Origin: Parvularcula mediterranea | GTDB lineage: Bacteria > Pseudomonadota > Alphaproteobacteria > Caulobacterales > Parvularculaceae | Direction: 5' to 3' | Assembly: GCF_013085255.1 (NCBI RefSeq) | Contig: NZ_JABFCX010000003.1 | Location: 1,125,288 to 1,189,287, forward strand | Length of the DNA stretch: 64,000 nt | Part shown: piece by piece, positions 40,909-50,304 of the stretch | How the letters are laid out: each line of letters starts with the position of its first letter | Position numbering within the stretch: the first letter of the stretch is position 1 | Translations under genes and position numbers: made by a program | Notes under the pieces: generated by a model | The model's database searches: none | Told to the model about the DNA's origin: nothing | Seen by the model: the letters and a program-made list of their open reading frames with translations, nothing else

Positions 40909-42748
40909 AGCTACCGGGCGCCTTTTCAGTTTGTGTGAGGTCATTGCCTGCGATCTCCACCAGTCGGGGCTGGCGGCCCAATACAGGGTCGCCGCTCCGC
41001 TTCTCGAGCCAGGCGGTCCAGGCGAGCCACCAAGAGCCGTCTTGTTCTTCTGTCTCGGCTTCCCAGGCTTCGGGTGTTTGAAACTTGGCATCATGGGGTG
41101 TGGTGCGGATGCGAAAGGTCCGACCAGCGTGACCTGGCTTGCTGACAATACCGGCATTATGGCCGCCGCTTGTCAGAACGAACGTCACGTCGGTATCGGA
41201 CAGGATGTGGATCTTGTAGACCGATGGCCAGGGGGCGACATGGTCCTTCGTGGTGGAGACCGCGAAGATTGGCGCGTCGATGTCTGATAGCGAGATACTT
41301 TGACCAAGGGCATCGAAACGACCATGGGCAAGCTCGTTGTCGAGATAGAGACGGCGAAGGTACTCCGCATGCATCCTCGCTGGCATCCTCGTACCATCGG
41401 CGTTCCAAGCCATGAGATCGTTTGGCGGGCGGCGCTCCCCCAGCCAGTAGTGCCGCATACCACGCGACCAGATGAGATCGTTGGAGCGCAACATCTGAAA
41501 CGCGCCGCCCATCTGCTGTTTGTCGAGGTAGCCTTGCTCCTCCATCAGGTCTTCGAGGAATGTGAGCTGGCTGTCGCTGATAAAGAGAGAGAGCTCGCCC
41601 GCCCCCTCGAAATCGACCTGCGCTGCGAGGAGAGTAAGGGATGCGAGCCCGGTTTTCTCCCTCTTCGATAGGTAGCCTGCCGCGACCGCTGCAAGCGTGC
41701 CGCCGAGGCAGTAGCCCGCGAGATGAACATCCGCCTCCGGAACGGCCTCGTTTACAGCCCGCAGAGCTGCCAGGGCTCCGTCTTCGAGGTAGCTATCAAA
41801 GCCGATATCGCGCTCACCTGCTCCCGGATTGCGCCAGGACACCATGAAGACGGTAAAGCCCTGACCGGTGAGGTAGCGGACGAGGGAGTTCTCCGCGGAC
41901 AGGTCGAGGATGTAGTACTTCATGATCCAGGCGGGCAGGATCAGGATCGGCTCGAGCCGCACCTCCTCGGTCGTGGGTGCATACTGGATGAGCTCGATCA
42001 GGTGGTTGCGGTAGACGACCTCGCCAGGCGTCGCGGCCAGGTTCTCGCCTACCGTAAAAGCCTCGTGCCCGGCCGGGCGACGTCCGGAGAGCTGCCGGAA
42101 AGTGTCGTCCCAAAAATAGAGTACCCCACGAAGCAGGTTCTCGCCCCGCTCCTCCATGGTCCGCTGAAGGACTTCCGGATTGAGGAAAAAGGCGTTGCTC
42201 GGCGACATCGTATCGAGCGCCTGACGGGTGAGAAAGTCGGCTAGCGCCTCGTGCTGGGGCCTGACGCCCGGCACGCCGGTGATGACGTTGTGCCAGAACT
42301 GCTGGGTCAGGAGGAAATGCTGATGGATGACGTTGAAAGGCCAGGTCTGCCAGCTCTCGTCCCTGAAACGCCTGTCCTGAGCCAAAGGCTCGATACAGAG
42401 TCCGTCTGTCGCATTCGAAGCCGTCAGTTGCTGCGCGTAGGCCGTCAGACGCCTGACCTTATCAGCCGCTTTGAACGCGACCTGCATCTGCTTGCCCGGC
42501 GAGAAGAGAAGATGCGTACCCCAGTCGAGATAGCTGCCCATCACCGAGATCGGGGAGAAGCCCCCCATGAGCTTGCCGACCATGGCGTGGGCATGGTGGT
42601 CGAGCTTTGCCGGCAGCTCGTGTCTGAACGCCTCGAACATGTCCCCGGTGAACGGCACTTCCAACCAACGAGGGGATGCAGGGCTTGGCTTAGCCGACCC
42701 GGCGTTGGCCGTGGGGCCTGAGAAGTCGGGGGAAAGGCTGCCATCCAT
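40892..42748 (-). CDS. phaC: Class I polyhydroxyalkanoate synthase
   Basis: A 618-residue synthase. The lipase-like box GYCLGG carries the nucleophilic Cys; the catalytic Asp is in TKDHVAPW and the His in GGHNAGIV. N-terminal landmarks include WPFNVIHQHFLLTQQFWHNV and the family's FFLNPEVL. It polymerises (R)-3-hydroxyacyl-CoA into granules. ATG 42748 has GGGAGG 11 nt upstream and is 65.5 bp from the box centre, the same distance as in hsp20 and usp; ATG 42772 or 42787 would leave too little room. First gene of phaC-fabI-maoC/pta-ackA. Confidence 0.93.
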   Translation of the reverse strand: MDGSLSPDFSGPTANAGSAKPSPASPRWLEVPFTGDMFEAFRHELPAKLDHHAHAMVGKLMGGFSPISVMGSYLDWGTHLLFSPGKQMQVAFKAADKVRRLTAYAQQLTASNATDGLCIEPLAQDRRFRDESWQTWPFNVIHQHFLLTQQFWHNVITGVPGVRPQHEALADFLTRQALDTMSPSNAFFLNPEVLQRTMEERGENLLRGVLYFWDDTFRQLSGRRPAGHEAFTVGENLAATPGEVVYRNHLIELIQYAPTTEEVRLEPILILPAWIMKYYILDLSAENSLVRYLTGQGFTVFMVSWRNPGAGERDIGFDSYLEDGALAALRAVNEAVPEADVHLAGYCLGGTLAAVAAGYLSKREKTGLASLTLLAAQVDFEGAGELSLFISDSQLTFLEDLMEEQGYLDKQQMGGAFQMLRSNDLIWSRGMRHYWLGERRPPNDLMAWNADGTRMPARMHAEYLRRLYLDNELAHGRFDALGQSISLSDIDAPIFAVSTTKDHVAPWPSVYKIHILSDTDVTFVLTSGGHNAGIVSKPGHAGRTFRIRTTPHDAKFQTPEAWEAETEEQDGSWWLAWTAWLEKRSGDPVLGRQPRLVEIAGNDLTQTEKAPGSYVFQL

Positions 42749-42806
42749 CAGTCGCTGATCCTCCCAAGTCATGTGCGGGTTCTGCACCAGGCGGGACAGG
42801 CAGGGT

Positions 42807-42820
42807 TTGACCTAGCGCAA
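42807..42820. promoter_or_regulatory. FNR/FixK-type box between phaC and cytochrome c genes
   Basis: TTGACCTAGCGCAA, matching TTG(A/C)-N6-(T/G)CAA. Centre 65.5 bp before phaC ATG 42748 (leftward) and 59.5 bp before the cytochrome ATG 42873 (rightward), so it probably drives both operons. Confidence 0.78.
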
Positions 42821-42872
42821 GGCCGCCCTGGTCCTTGCAGCTCACGTTCCCGACAGGCTTGGGAGATCGAAG

Positions 42873-43406
42873 ATGAAGCGTGCGCTCGTTTTTGTTGTGG
42901 TACTTCTCGGTGCTCTGTCCGCCTTTTTCGTGCTTCGTGCGGCCAGAGAGATACCAGAACCGGAGAGGCGGATTTCTGCCGAGGCGAATGGCGACTCGCT
43001 CATGGGCCGGAAGCTTTTCGTCACCAAGAGCTGTGTCACCTGCCACCAGGTGAGGGGCGTCGGCGGCAGGGCGGGACCACCCCTCGATGTGATCGTGGGG
43101 GGCGAGAGTCCCACGTCCGCGGATTTTCTCGCCGGGATGTGGCGTGGTGCACCGATCATGGTGGAGCTGCAGCGCCTGGAGATCGGCTACCAGATTGATC
43201 TCGAAGGCGACGAGCTTCTCCATCTCGCCGCTTTCGCCTCCGACCCGCAGGCACAGGATACGTTCACCATCGACGACGTGCCGCTTCAGATGCAGGAACT
43301 GTTCCTAGACGAGGCTTACGTTCTCGAAGAGGACCTGGACGACTTTTACGACCGCTACCGGGGGGAGGAGTGGTACGACTTTTCCGATGGTCCGCCCCAT
43401 GACTGA
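42873..43406 (+). CDS. Membrane-anchored monoheme c-type cytochrome
   Basis: A 177-residue protein. One N-terminal membrane or signal segment (LVFVVVLLGALSAFFVLRAA) is followed by a cytochrome c domain with CVTCH as the heme site and GMWRGAPIM, whose Met may be the second ligand. The C-terminal 50 residues are very acidic (FLDEAYVLEEDLDDFYDRY). It would carry electrons in the periplasm. The next gene overlaps its end. Confidence 0.83.
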   Translation: MKRALVFVVVLLGALSAFFVLRAAREIPEPERRISAEANGDSLMGRKLFVTKSCVTCHQVRGVGGRAGPPLDVIVGGESPTSADFLAGMWRGAPIMVELQRLEIGYQIDLEGDELLHLAAFASDPQAQDTFTIDDVPLQMQELFLDEAYVLEEDLDDFYDRYRGEEWYDFSDGPPHD

Positions 43407-43989
43407 TACGAAAACCGTCACCCTCTTTCTCGGACATCCCGATCCTGGCCCCAGTTATTGCCGGGCACTGGCGGAACGCTACAAAGAGCACGCTGAGGGG
43501 GCAGGTCACCGTATCATCTTCTTCGATGCGGCCGCGGAAGAGGTTCCGTTCCTCCGCTCCCAGAGAGAATTCGAGGAAGGCGAGGTGCCAGAACCTGCCT
43601 TACGCCTTCAGAAGGCGATCAAGGCGTCGAACCATCTGGTCCTGATCTTTCCGATGTGGATGGGCACCCTTCCAGCTCTCACCAAGGGTGTCATTGAGCA
43701 GACCTTCAGAGAGGGCTTCGCTCTCGACACGACTGATCCGAAGACCCTTCCTAAACAGCTTCTGCGAGGCAAATCTGCGCGCATCATCATGACCATGGGG
43801 ATGCCAGCGTTTCTTTACCGGCACTATTTTCGTGCTCATGGGCTGAAGAATCTCGAACGGAACCTCCTCAAGTTCGCGGGCTTCGGTCCAGTCCGAACCA
43901 GCCTGATCGGCGGTGTGCAGGGAGGCTCCGATAGCTATCGAGAGAAATGGCTGGAGCGGGCCGGTCGTCTCGGCGCGATGGCCATCTGA
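43399..43989 (+). CDS. NAD(P)H-dependent oxidoreductase (flavodoxin-like, NQO1/KefF family)
   Basis: A 196-residue protein: TLFLGHPDPGPSYCRALAER (FMN phosphate loop), LVLIFPMWMGTLPALTKGVI, and GKSARIIMTMGMPAFLYRHY. These are the landmarks of flavodoxin-like quinone reductases. ATG 43399 was chosen because it begins the conserved part; ATG 43387 is an alternative. It overlaps the cytochrome gene by 8 bp. The pair may handle quinone or redox stress at low oxygen. Confidence 0.87.
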   Translation: MTDTKTVTLFLGHPDPGPSYCRALAERYKEHAEGAGHRIIFFDAAAEEVPFLRSQREFEEGEVPEPALRLQKAIKASNHLVLIFPMWMGTLPALTKGVIEQTFREGFALDTTDPKTLPKQLLRGKSARIIMTMGMPAFLYRHYFRAHGLKNLERNLLKFAGFGPVRTSLIGGVQGGSDSYREKWLERAGRLGAMAI

Positions 43990-43997
43990 GACCCGGT

Positions 43998-44011
43998 TTG
44001 ATGGGGATCAA
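43998..44011 (+). promoter_or_regulatory. FNR/FixK-type box upstream of the ABC exporter operon
   Basis: TTGATGGGGATCAA, a perfect match to TTGAT-N4-ATCAA. Centre 60.5 bp before ATG 44065. This is one of the two best boxes in the window. Confidence 0.82.
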
Positions 44012-44064
44012 AGATCACCCTAGATTCGCGCGGCAAGGCGGAGAGAAGCTTGTAAAGACCGCCC

Positions 44065-44826
44065 ATGCCCTTCGTGAAAGCACGCAAAAAAGTCGAGCGG
44101 AGCCCAACGGCCTCGGTCTCTGCCGCGCATGTCTTCGAAACCCGGGGGCTGACCAAGACCTACGGTTCGGGCCCCTCGGCGGTTCACGCCTTGAGAGGTG
44201 TCGATCTCGAGATCAAGCGGGGCGAACTGATCGTTCTCCTCGGACCATCGGGGAGCGGGAAGTCGACCCTTCTGAACATTCTCGGAGGGATCGACAGGGG
44301 GAGTGAGGGAGAGGCCTTCTACGAGGGCAGCTGCCTCACGAGCATGACAGACCGTCAGCTTACGAACTACCGGCGTCACCATGTCGGTTTTATCTTTCAG
44401 TTCTACAACCTGATGCCGAGCCTCACGGCGGAGGAGAACGTCTCCCTCGTCGCCGAAGTCGCGGACGATCCCCTCGAACCCCGTGAGGCCCTTTCCATGG
44501 TGGGCCTCGGAGAGCGGGCGGGGCATTTTCCCTCGGAACTCTCAGGCGGTGAGCAGCAACGGGTCGCGATCGCCCGGGCCATTGCCAAGAATCCCAACGT
44601 CCTGTTCTGCGACGAGCCTACGGGGGCGCTGGACAGCAAGACCGGCATCACCGTTCTGAAGGTCTTAGCCGACCTCAACGAGCGGCTCGGCACCACCGTC
44701 CTCATCGTCACCCACGCGGCGGCGACGGCGGCAATGGCAGATCGGGTGATGCACTTCAGCGACGGGGCCATCAGGGAGATCGTCCGCAACGTGACCAAGG
44801 CCGACCCCGAAAGCATCGTGTGGTGA
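44065..44826 (+). CDS. ABC transporter ATPase (MacB/LolD type)
   Basis: A 253-residue ATPase: Walker [11 protein letters not shown], signature [17 protein letters not shown], Walker [14 protein letters not shown]-loop VTHAA. The type that pairs with FtsX/MacB-like permeases. It is 4 bp from the permease gene and heads a three-gene operon (ATPase, permease, adaptor), which resembles DevBCA/MacAB-like export systems. The substrate is unknown. The perfect FNR box upstream places the operon under low-oxygen control. Confidence 0.93.
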   Translation: MPFVKARKKVERSPTASVSAAHVFETRGLTKTYGSGPSAVHALRGVDLEIKRGELIVLLGPSGSGKSTLLNILGGIDRGSEGEAFYEGSCLTSMTDRQLTNYRRHHVGFIFQFYNLMPSLTAEENVSLVAEVADDPLEPREALSMVGLGERAGHFPSELSGGEQQRVAIARAIAKNPNVLFCDEPTGALDSKTGITVLKVLADLNERLGTTVLIVTHAAATAAMADRVMHFSDGAIREIVRNVTKADPESIVW

Positions 44827-44830
44827 TGCT

Positions 44831-47194
44831 ATGAGAACGATCGACCGAAAGCTCGTTCGCGACCTCTGGGCGATCAAAGGTCAGTCCTTGGCCATCATTC
44901 TCGTTCAGGCGGCCGGCATCTCACTTCTGGTCATGAGCCTCGGGATGATCGCCTCCTTGAGCCAGACCATGGAGGCTTATTACGATCGCTACCGCTTCGG
45001 TGATGTCTTTGCTTCCGCCACCCGCGCTCCCATCCTGACGCTGCTTGAGATCAGGGCCATCGACGGCGTGGCCGCCGCGGAAGGGCGCGTCGTTGGTGGC
45101 GGCCTCGTCGATATCCCAACCATTGATGCACCGGTTTCGGCGAGTTTCGTCTCCCTTGGCGAGGACCCCCGCTCGGAGCTTAACGGCGTGCATATCGTGC
45201 AAGGACGACGCCCCAATCCAGTGCGGACTGATGAAGTTTTGGTTCTCAATGCCTTCGCGGAAGCCGTCGGGCTAGAACTCGGGGACACCGTTTCCGTCGT
45301 CGCTTACGGCAAGAAACGCCAGTTTCGCATGGTCGGCACTGCCCTTTCGCCCGAGTTCATCTACGCGATCGCTCCCGGCGCGCCAACGGTGGACGACGAT
45401 CGATTCACTATCATCTGGGCACCGAAGGAGGCTCTCGAAGCCGCCTTCGACATGGATGGGGCCTTCAACGACCTCGTGGTTCGACTTGATCGCGGGGCGG
45501 GAGAGGCCGAGGTCACCGCCCGTATCGACCGTGTTCTCTCCCCCTTTGGCGGACGGGACGCCTTTGGTCGCAACGACCAGATTTCCAACAAGTTCCTGAC
45601 TGAGGAACTGAAGCAGCTGCGGGTCATGACGTTTCTGATGACGCCGATCTTCATGGGCGTCACGATCTTCCTTCTGAACGTCGTCATCGGGCGGCTCGTC
45701 CAGACCGAGCGCGAGCAGATCGGCCTCCTCAAGGCGTTTGGCTACACGGATGGAGAGGTCGGTCTGCACTACGCCAAGTTTGCACTCATTCTAGCCTTTC
45801 TCGGTGCCCTCGTCGGGTGGGGCGGCGGTCTCTATCTCGGCCGTGTCATTACTAGGGTTTACCAGAGCTACTACAGCTTCCCGTTCCTCATATTCGAAAC
45901 GGACTTCCGTACCGCAGCCTATGCTTTCGGTCTCAGCCTCCTTGGCGCAGGGGTCGGAGCCTTTGGCGCCGTACGTTCTGCCATCGGGCTTCAGCCTGCG
46001 GTCGCGATGCGTCCTCCCGCACCCGAAAGGTTCGCCAAGGCTGGCGGCATTTTCGGAGCTGTCTCGAAACGGCTCGACGGGCTTACGAGGATGGTTCTGA
46101 GGCAGATGACCAGGCGCCCGGTCAGGGCCGGAACGCTGATCCTTGGCATCGGCGCGGCCATGGGCTTGTCGGTAATGATGGAGTTCAACAGGGCCGCAAT
46201 CGGGCAGATCCTCGATGTGTCTTTCCACGTGGTCGACCGAAGCGACCTTACCGTCAGGTTTAGGGAGCCTCTCCACGAGCGGGTCACGCTGGAGCTCGGG
46301 CGCTTGGGCGGTGTGCGCCACGTCGAGGCCTTCCGCTCCGTCGCCGTTTCTTTTCGTCATGGAACGGAAGAGTACCTTGGCGGCATCACTGGCGTGGATG
46401 GCCAGCCGAGGCTTAACCGCATTGTGGACGAGAGCCTGAGGGACGTTGTCGTGCCGGAGGAGGGGCTTCTGATTTCCTCGTCCCTCTCGCGGCTTCTCGG
46501 CGCTGAGGTTGGCGATGTCATGACCGTCGAGGTGCGGGAGGGGCGCCAGCCTTCGCTCGAAATCGAAATCGTCGGCATTATGGACGCGATGATCGGGACA
46601 CCGGCCTACATGTCTCGCTCGGCGATCAACCGGCTGCTGCTCGAGCCGGGACGTGTTTCTGGAGCCTATCTCGCGTCCGACAGCAGCGCCCTGGCAGCGC
46701 TGCAACGGCAGATGAAGGAGATACCGCAGCTCTCCAACGTCAGTGCGCGAAGCGATGTACTGACGAATTTCGAGGAGCTGCTGGAGGAGGGGCCGGGGAC
46801 GTTCCGAACCATCATGACTCTCTTCGCGGGGCTCATCGCGGTGGGTGTCGTCTATAACGGCGCGAGGATTACCTTCGGTGAGCGGCGCTACGATCTCGCA
46901 AGCCTCCGTGTGCTGGGCTTCACGAGAGCGGAGGCGAGCTACGTCGTCACGGGCGAGATCATGATCCTCGTCATCCTCGCCCTTCCCGTGGGCGCGCTGA
47001 TCGGGACGCTCATCTGGAGCTACATCTCGGTCGCCATGAGCAACGAGCTCTATCAGGTGCCCACGGTCTGGAACCCCGCCGGCTTCGGCGCTGCCGCGAT
47101 CATCGTTCTTCTGTCCGGTGCCGTTTCCGTCTTGATGATTCGCCGCGACATCGGCCGACTCGATATGGTGTCCGCCTTGAAAGCGAGGGATTGA
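44831..47194 (+). CDS. ABC transporter permease (FtsX/MacB-like, duplicated)
   Basis: A 787-residue permease with two FtsX-like halves. Each half has membrane segments around a large periplasmic domain. The first is seen at LIIL-like SLAIILVQAAGISLLVMSLG and around residues 265-400; the second ends with VTGEIMILVILALPVGALIG and ISVLMIRR-like AVSVLMIRRDIGRLD. Its form fits permeases of the lipoprotein-release or DevC type. The next gene, an adaptor, begins 4 bp after its stop. Confidence 0.9.
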   Translation: MRTIDRKLVRDLWAIKGQSLAIILVQAAGISLLVMSLGMIASLSQTMEAYYDRYRFGDVFASATRAPILTLLEIRAIDGVAAAEGRVVGGGLVDIPTIDAPVSASFVSLGEDPRSELNGVHIVQGRRPNPVRTDEVLVLNAFAEAVGLELGDTVSVVAYGKKRQFRMVGTALSPEFIYAIAPGAPTVDDDRFTIIWAPKEALEAAFDMDGAFNDLVVRLDRGAGEAEVTARIDRVLSPFGGRDAFGRNDQISNKFLTEELKQLRVMTFLMTPIFMGVTIFLLNVVIGRLVQTEREQIGLLKAFGYTDGEVGLHYAKFALILAFLGALVGWGGGLYLGRVITRVYQSYYSFPFLIFETDFRTAAYAFGLSLLGAGVGAFGAVRSAIGLQPAVAMRPPAPERFAKAGGIFGAVSKRLDGLTRMVLRQMTRRPVRAGTLILGIGAAMGLSVMMEFNRAAIGQILDVSFHVVDRSDLTVRFREPLHERVTLELGRLGGVRHVEAFRSVAVSFRHGTEEYLGGITGVDGQPRLNRIVDESLRDVVVPEEGLLISSSLSRLLGAEVGDVMTVEVREGRQPSLEIEIVGIMDAMIGTPAYMSRSAINRLLLEPGRVSGAYLASDSSALAALQRQMKEIPQLSNVSARSDVLTNFEELLEEGPGTFRTIMTLFAGLIAVGVVYNGARITFGERRYDLASLRVLGFTRAEASYVVTGEIMILVILALPVGALIGTLIWSYISVAMSNELYQVPTVWNPAGFGAAAIIVLLSGAVSVLMIRRDIGRLDMVSALKARD

Positions 47195-47198
47195 TCCC

Positions 47199-48428
47199 AT
47201 GAACCGCTCCCGCTTGGTGTCTCTCGCTGTGGTCGGTGCGGTCGTGGCTCTCTTTCTGCTGTGGGCGTTCTGGCCGCGGCCGATCTTCGTCGATACCGCC
47301 ATTGCCCAACGCGGCACAATTCTGGTTACGGTCGATGAGGAGGCCGAGGCGTGCGTGCGCGAGATCTATGAGGTCAGTGCGCCGTTTTCTGGCAGGCTCC
47401 TGCGGGTCGATGTCGAGCCGGGTGATCCGGTGATCGCTGGTGAGACGGTTCTGGCACGGATGATGCCGACCAATCCCGACGCCCTCGATATCAGGACGGA
47501 GGAGCAGGCCTTGGCCGCGGTCGATGCGGCGCAGGCCGCACTCGCCCTGGGTGAGGCCGACAAGGCGCGGGCGGAGGCTGACCTCGCCCTGGCACGCTCC
47601 ACCCTCGAGCGGTACGAAGGGCTGGTTCGGGTCGATGCCGCGTCCCGCGCCGACCATGACCGGGCCCAGCGCGATGTCCGCTTCTCGGCGGCGCAGCTGC
47701 GTTCGGCGGAAGCGGCGATCAGCATGCGGACGGCGGAACTTCGCCAGGCCCGTGCTCTTCTCATGTCGATGGAGGCAGCCGAGGAGGCCGCGATGACCGG
47801 CAATCCTCACCCCGTCCAAAGTACCCCGGTCATCGCTGCAGCGAGCGGCGTCGTTCTTCAGGTGCACCGCGAAAGCGAGACCACCCTTCAGGCCGGATCG
47901 CCTATCCTCTCGGTGGGCGATCCTCATAACGATCTCGAAGTGGTGGCCGAGCTTCTCTCCCCCGAGGCCGTCAGGATCGAGCCTGGCGATCCCGTTTTAA
48001 TCGAGCGCTGGGGCGGCGACCGTGTGCTGAACGGCAGGGTCCGCCGTGTCGATCCATGGGCGTTTACGAAGATCTCTGCCCTCGGCATCGAAGAGCAGCG
48101 GGCCAACGTGTTGATTGAACTGACGGATCCGGAAGAAGGGCGGGTCGGTCTTGGGCATGGCTACAGGGTGTATGTTCGGATCGTGGCTGACCAGCGTGAC
48201 GATGTCCTGATCGTCCCTACCACAAGTCTCTTCGCCCATGAAGGCGGTGACGCTGTCTACGTTCTCCGCGAGGGACGGGCGGTCCTGACGCGGGTGACGA
48301 AGGGTCTGACCAACGGCCTTGAAGCCGAAGTCGCGGGCGAGGGTCTCGAAGGCGCCGAGGTGGTGCTCTATCCCGATCCGGATCTTCAAAACGGCGACCG
48401 CATCAGGCCGCGCGGGGCGCCCTCCTGA
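47199..48428 (+). CDS. HlyD/MFP-type efflux adaptor protein
   Basis: A 409-residue periplasmic adaptor with one N-terminal membrane anchor (LVSLAVVGAVVALFLLWAFW). It has a lipoyl-type half (VSAPFSGRLLRVDVEPGDPV), a long helical hairpin (about residues 85-190), the second half (AAASGVVLQVHRESETTLQAG), and a beta-barrel (LVPTTSLFAHEGGDAVYVL-like) near the end. It would join the ABC permease to an outer-membrane channel; no TolC-type gene is present in this operon. Confidence 0.92.
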   Translation: MNRSRLVSLAVVGAVVALFLLWAFWPRPIFVDTAIAQRGTILVTVDEEAEACVREIYEVSAPFSGRLLRVDVEPGDPVIAGETVLARMMPTNPDALDIRTEEQALAAVDAAQAALALGEADKARAEADLALARSTLERYEGLVRVDAASRADHDRAQRDVRFSAAQLRSAEAAISMRTAELRQARALLMSMEAAEEAAMTGNPHPVQSTPVIAAASGVVLQVHRESETTLQAGSPILSVGDPHNDLEVVAELLSPEAVRIEPGDPVLIERWGGDRVLNGRVRRVDPWAFTKISALGIEEQRANVLIELTDPEEGRVGLGHGYRVYVRIVADQRDDVLIVPTTSLFAHEGGDAVYVLREGRAVLTRVTKGLTNGLEAEVAGEGLEGAEVVLYPDPDLQNGDRIRPRGAPS

Positions 48429-48513
48429 CATGTAAAAGAACAGTCGTCGGCACCCTCCTCAAGTTACTGTGCAAGCTCGGACTTAAACGTTCGGCGCCAA
48501 ACATGCCTATGCT

Positions 48514-49653
48514 ATGGCCGCTGTCATGGAGCTGGACAGCGACGACACCGAATTGCGCGAGCAGCTTGGCGCGCTCATCAAGACCGCGGTGGATGCGATC
48601 GTCTCGATCGACAGCCACGGAACGGTCAGGCTCTGCAACCCCGCTGTCGAACGGCTCTTCGGTTGGCCGGCGCAGGATCTTGTCGGCAAGAATGTCAGCG
48701 TCCTCATGCCGGAGGCCGATGCGCATCGCCATGACGGCTATCTCGCCCGCTACATGGACGGGGGAGATGCGCGCATCATCGGCAAGGGCCGGAAGGTTCG
48801 CGGGAAACGCTACGACGGCAGCGAATTTCCCCTGCATCTGAGCGTCGGCGAGTGCACGGTCTCTGGCGAACGTTACTTCGTAGGTATCTTGAGGGATCTG
48901 ACCGCGGAGACCCATGAACAGGCCCGTCTTCAGCAGCTCGAAGATCAGCTCGCCCTGATGGGGCGGCGGAGCGCAGTCTCAGAAATGGGGGCGTCGCTTG
49001 CGCACGAACTCAACCAGCCGTTGACAGCCATCGACCTTTTTCTGACGGCGGCGAAGCGGGCATTTCCAAAACATCCAGACCAAGCGCTCGCTCTTTTCGA
49101 AGATGCCCGTACCGAAGCGCAACGGGCGGGGGCAATTGTCAAGCGCATACGGAAGATGGTCGAAGGAGCGGAGCACAAGCGAGAACTCTTCGCGCTTAAG
49201 CCTGTGATCGAGGATGCGATCGAGCTCTGCCGTATCGCCGATACGGCGAACCCCGCCACATTCGAGATCGTTGGTGCGGACAGCGTCGAGGTGTTCGGTG
49301 ACGAGGTTCAGATCCGCCAGGTTCTGGTAAACCTTATCAAAAACGCCCTTGAAGCCACCCAGCATCAGAACCGCCGGGACGTGCAGATTGCTGTCGCCCG
49401 ACAGCGCTCCATTACTGTGGACGTTGCCGATAACGGCCCCGGCGTCGATCAGACCATCGCCGCGAAGCTGTTCGAACCCTTTCATTCGACGAAGAGCGGC
49501 GGACTGGGAATTGATCTTTCCATCTGCCGCAGCATTGCAGAAAGCCACGGCGGTGAGCTGCTCCTGGTTTCTCAAGCTGGTTTGTCGCCTGGCGCCTGTT
49601 TCCGTCTGAGGCTTCCCGATGCCGACGAAGAGATACGGGAGAATGATCGATGA
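48514..49653 (+). CDS. fixL: FixL-type heme-PAS sensor histidine kinase
   Basis: A 379-residue kinase. The PAS domain (about residues 15-130) carries the FixL heme signature HDGYLARYMDGGDARIIGKG: His73 corresponds to the proximal heme ligand and Arg93, in GKGRKV, to the distal arginine that senses O2. The kinase part has SLAHELNQPL with phospho-His164, LVNLIKNALEA (N box), VADNGPGV (G1) and GLGIDLSICRSI (G2). There is no membrane segment, so it is a soluble oxygen sensor. It overlaps fixJ by four bases. ATG 48526 is a possible alternative start. I saw no box upstream, so it may be constitutive. Confidence 0.93.
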   Translation: MAAVMELDSDDTELREQLGALIKTAVDAIVSIDSHGTVRLCNPAVERLFGWPAQDLVGKNVSVLMPEADAHRHDGYLARYMDGGDARIIGKGRKVRGKRYDGSEFPLHLSVGECTVSGERYFVGILRDLTAETHEQARLQQLEDQLALMGRRSAVSEMGASLAHELNQPLTAIDLFLTAAKRAFPKHPDQALALFEDARTEAQRAGAIVKRIRKMVEGAEHKRELFALKPVIEDAIELCRIADTANPATFEIVGADSVEVFGDEVQIRQVLVNLIKNALEATQHQNRRDVQIAVARQRSITVDVADNGPGVDQTIAAKLFEPFHSTKSGGLGIDLSICRSIAESHGGELLLVSQAGLSPGACFRLRLPDADEEIRENDR

Positions 49654-50246
49654 CAAGGATTGCGATCGTCGATGACGATGACGGCATGCGCCGCGCTCTT
49701 GTTGCGCTTTTGGGGGTCGGTAGCTGCCAAATTTCGGCCTATGCAACAGGGGAGGCGTTTCTCGACGCCGTTCCTGAGAAGGCCTTTGACCTTGCGGTCC
49801 TTGATCTTCGCCTTCCTGGTCTGACAGGTTTGAAAATCCTTGAGCGCCTTAAGCCCTTTGCATTCCCTGTGGTGATGATCAGTGCCAACGGTGATATCCG
49901 TACGGCGGTCGACGCGATCAAGCTTGGGGCTGTGGACTTCATCGAGAAGCCTTTCGTGCCGGAGGAGCTGGAGGGGCTGATCGAAAGGGTGCTGCGGGAA
50001 CGTGGTAGAAACACTGAGCCAGCCTGTCCTGATGTCGAACCTGAGCAGACCCACTTTTCGGTACTGACGCCGCGTGAAAAAGAAGTGGCCTTCGCCCTTC
50101 ATGAGGGCCTGACGAACAAAGAAGTGGCAAGGCGCCTCGGGTGCAGCCCGCGAACGATCGAAGTCCACCGTGCGCGGGTCTTCAGCAAGCTCGGCGTCTC
50201 GAACATTGCAGGTCTTGTCAGGATGGTGTCGGGCTTCAGCCACTGA
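49650..50246 (+). CDS. fixJ: FixJ-type response regulator
   Basis: A 198-residue regulator. The receiver has VDDDDGMR (acidic pocket), Asp52 in LAVLDLRLPG as phosphoacceptor, and VDFIEKPF with the conserved Lys. The LuxR-type helix-turn-helix is at about 135-195 (LTPREKEVAFALHEGLTNKE, then RLGCSPRTIEVHRARVFSKL). Phosphorylated FixJ normally activates fixK promoters. Coupled to fixL by the overlap at 49650-49653, it is its partner. Confidence 0.93.
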   Translation: MTRIAIVDDDDGMRRALVALLGVGSCQISAYATGEAFLDAVPEKAFDLAVLDLRLPGLTGLKILERLKPFAFPVVMISANGDIRTAVDAIKLGAVDFIEKPFVPEELEGLIERVLRERGRNTEPACPDVEPEQTHFSVLTPREKEVAFALHEGLTNKEVARRLGCSPRTIEVHRARVFSKLGVSNIAGLVRMVSGFSH

Positions 50247-50304
50247 CTGCGAATCTTTGTTTGAGGTCAAAGTGTGGTGGCCATCGGGGCCTCACCTTGG
50301 CGCC

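Noticed and set aside
45791-47317. A 508-codon minus-strand open frame opposite the ABC permease
   Set aside because: Shadow of the permease gene; no ribosome site or recognisable motif, and very rich in His and Arg as such shadows are.
50258-50271. TTGTTTGAGGTCAA before the VIT-type gene as a twelfth box
   Set aside because: A key base of the first half is changed and the 40.5-bp distance does not fit the others; kept only as a note in the gene entry.
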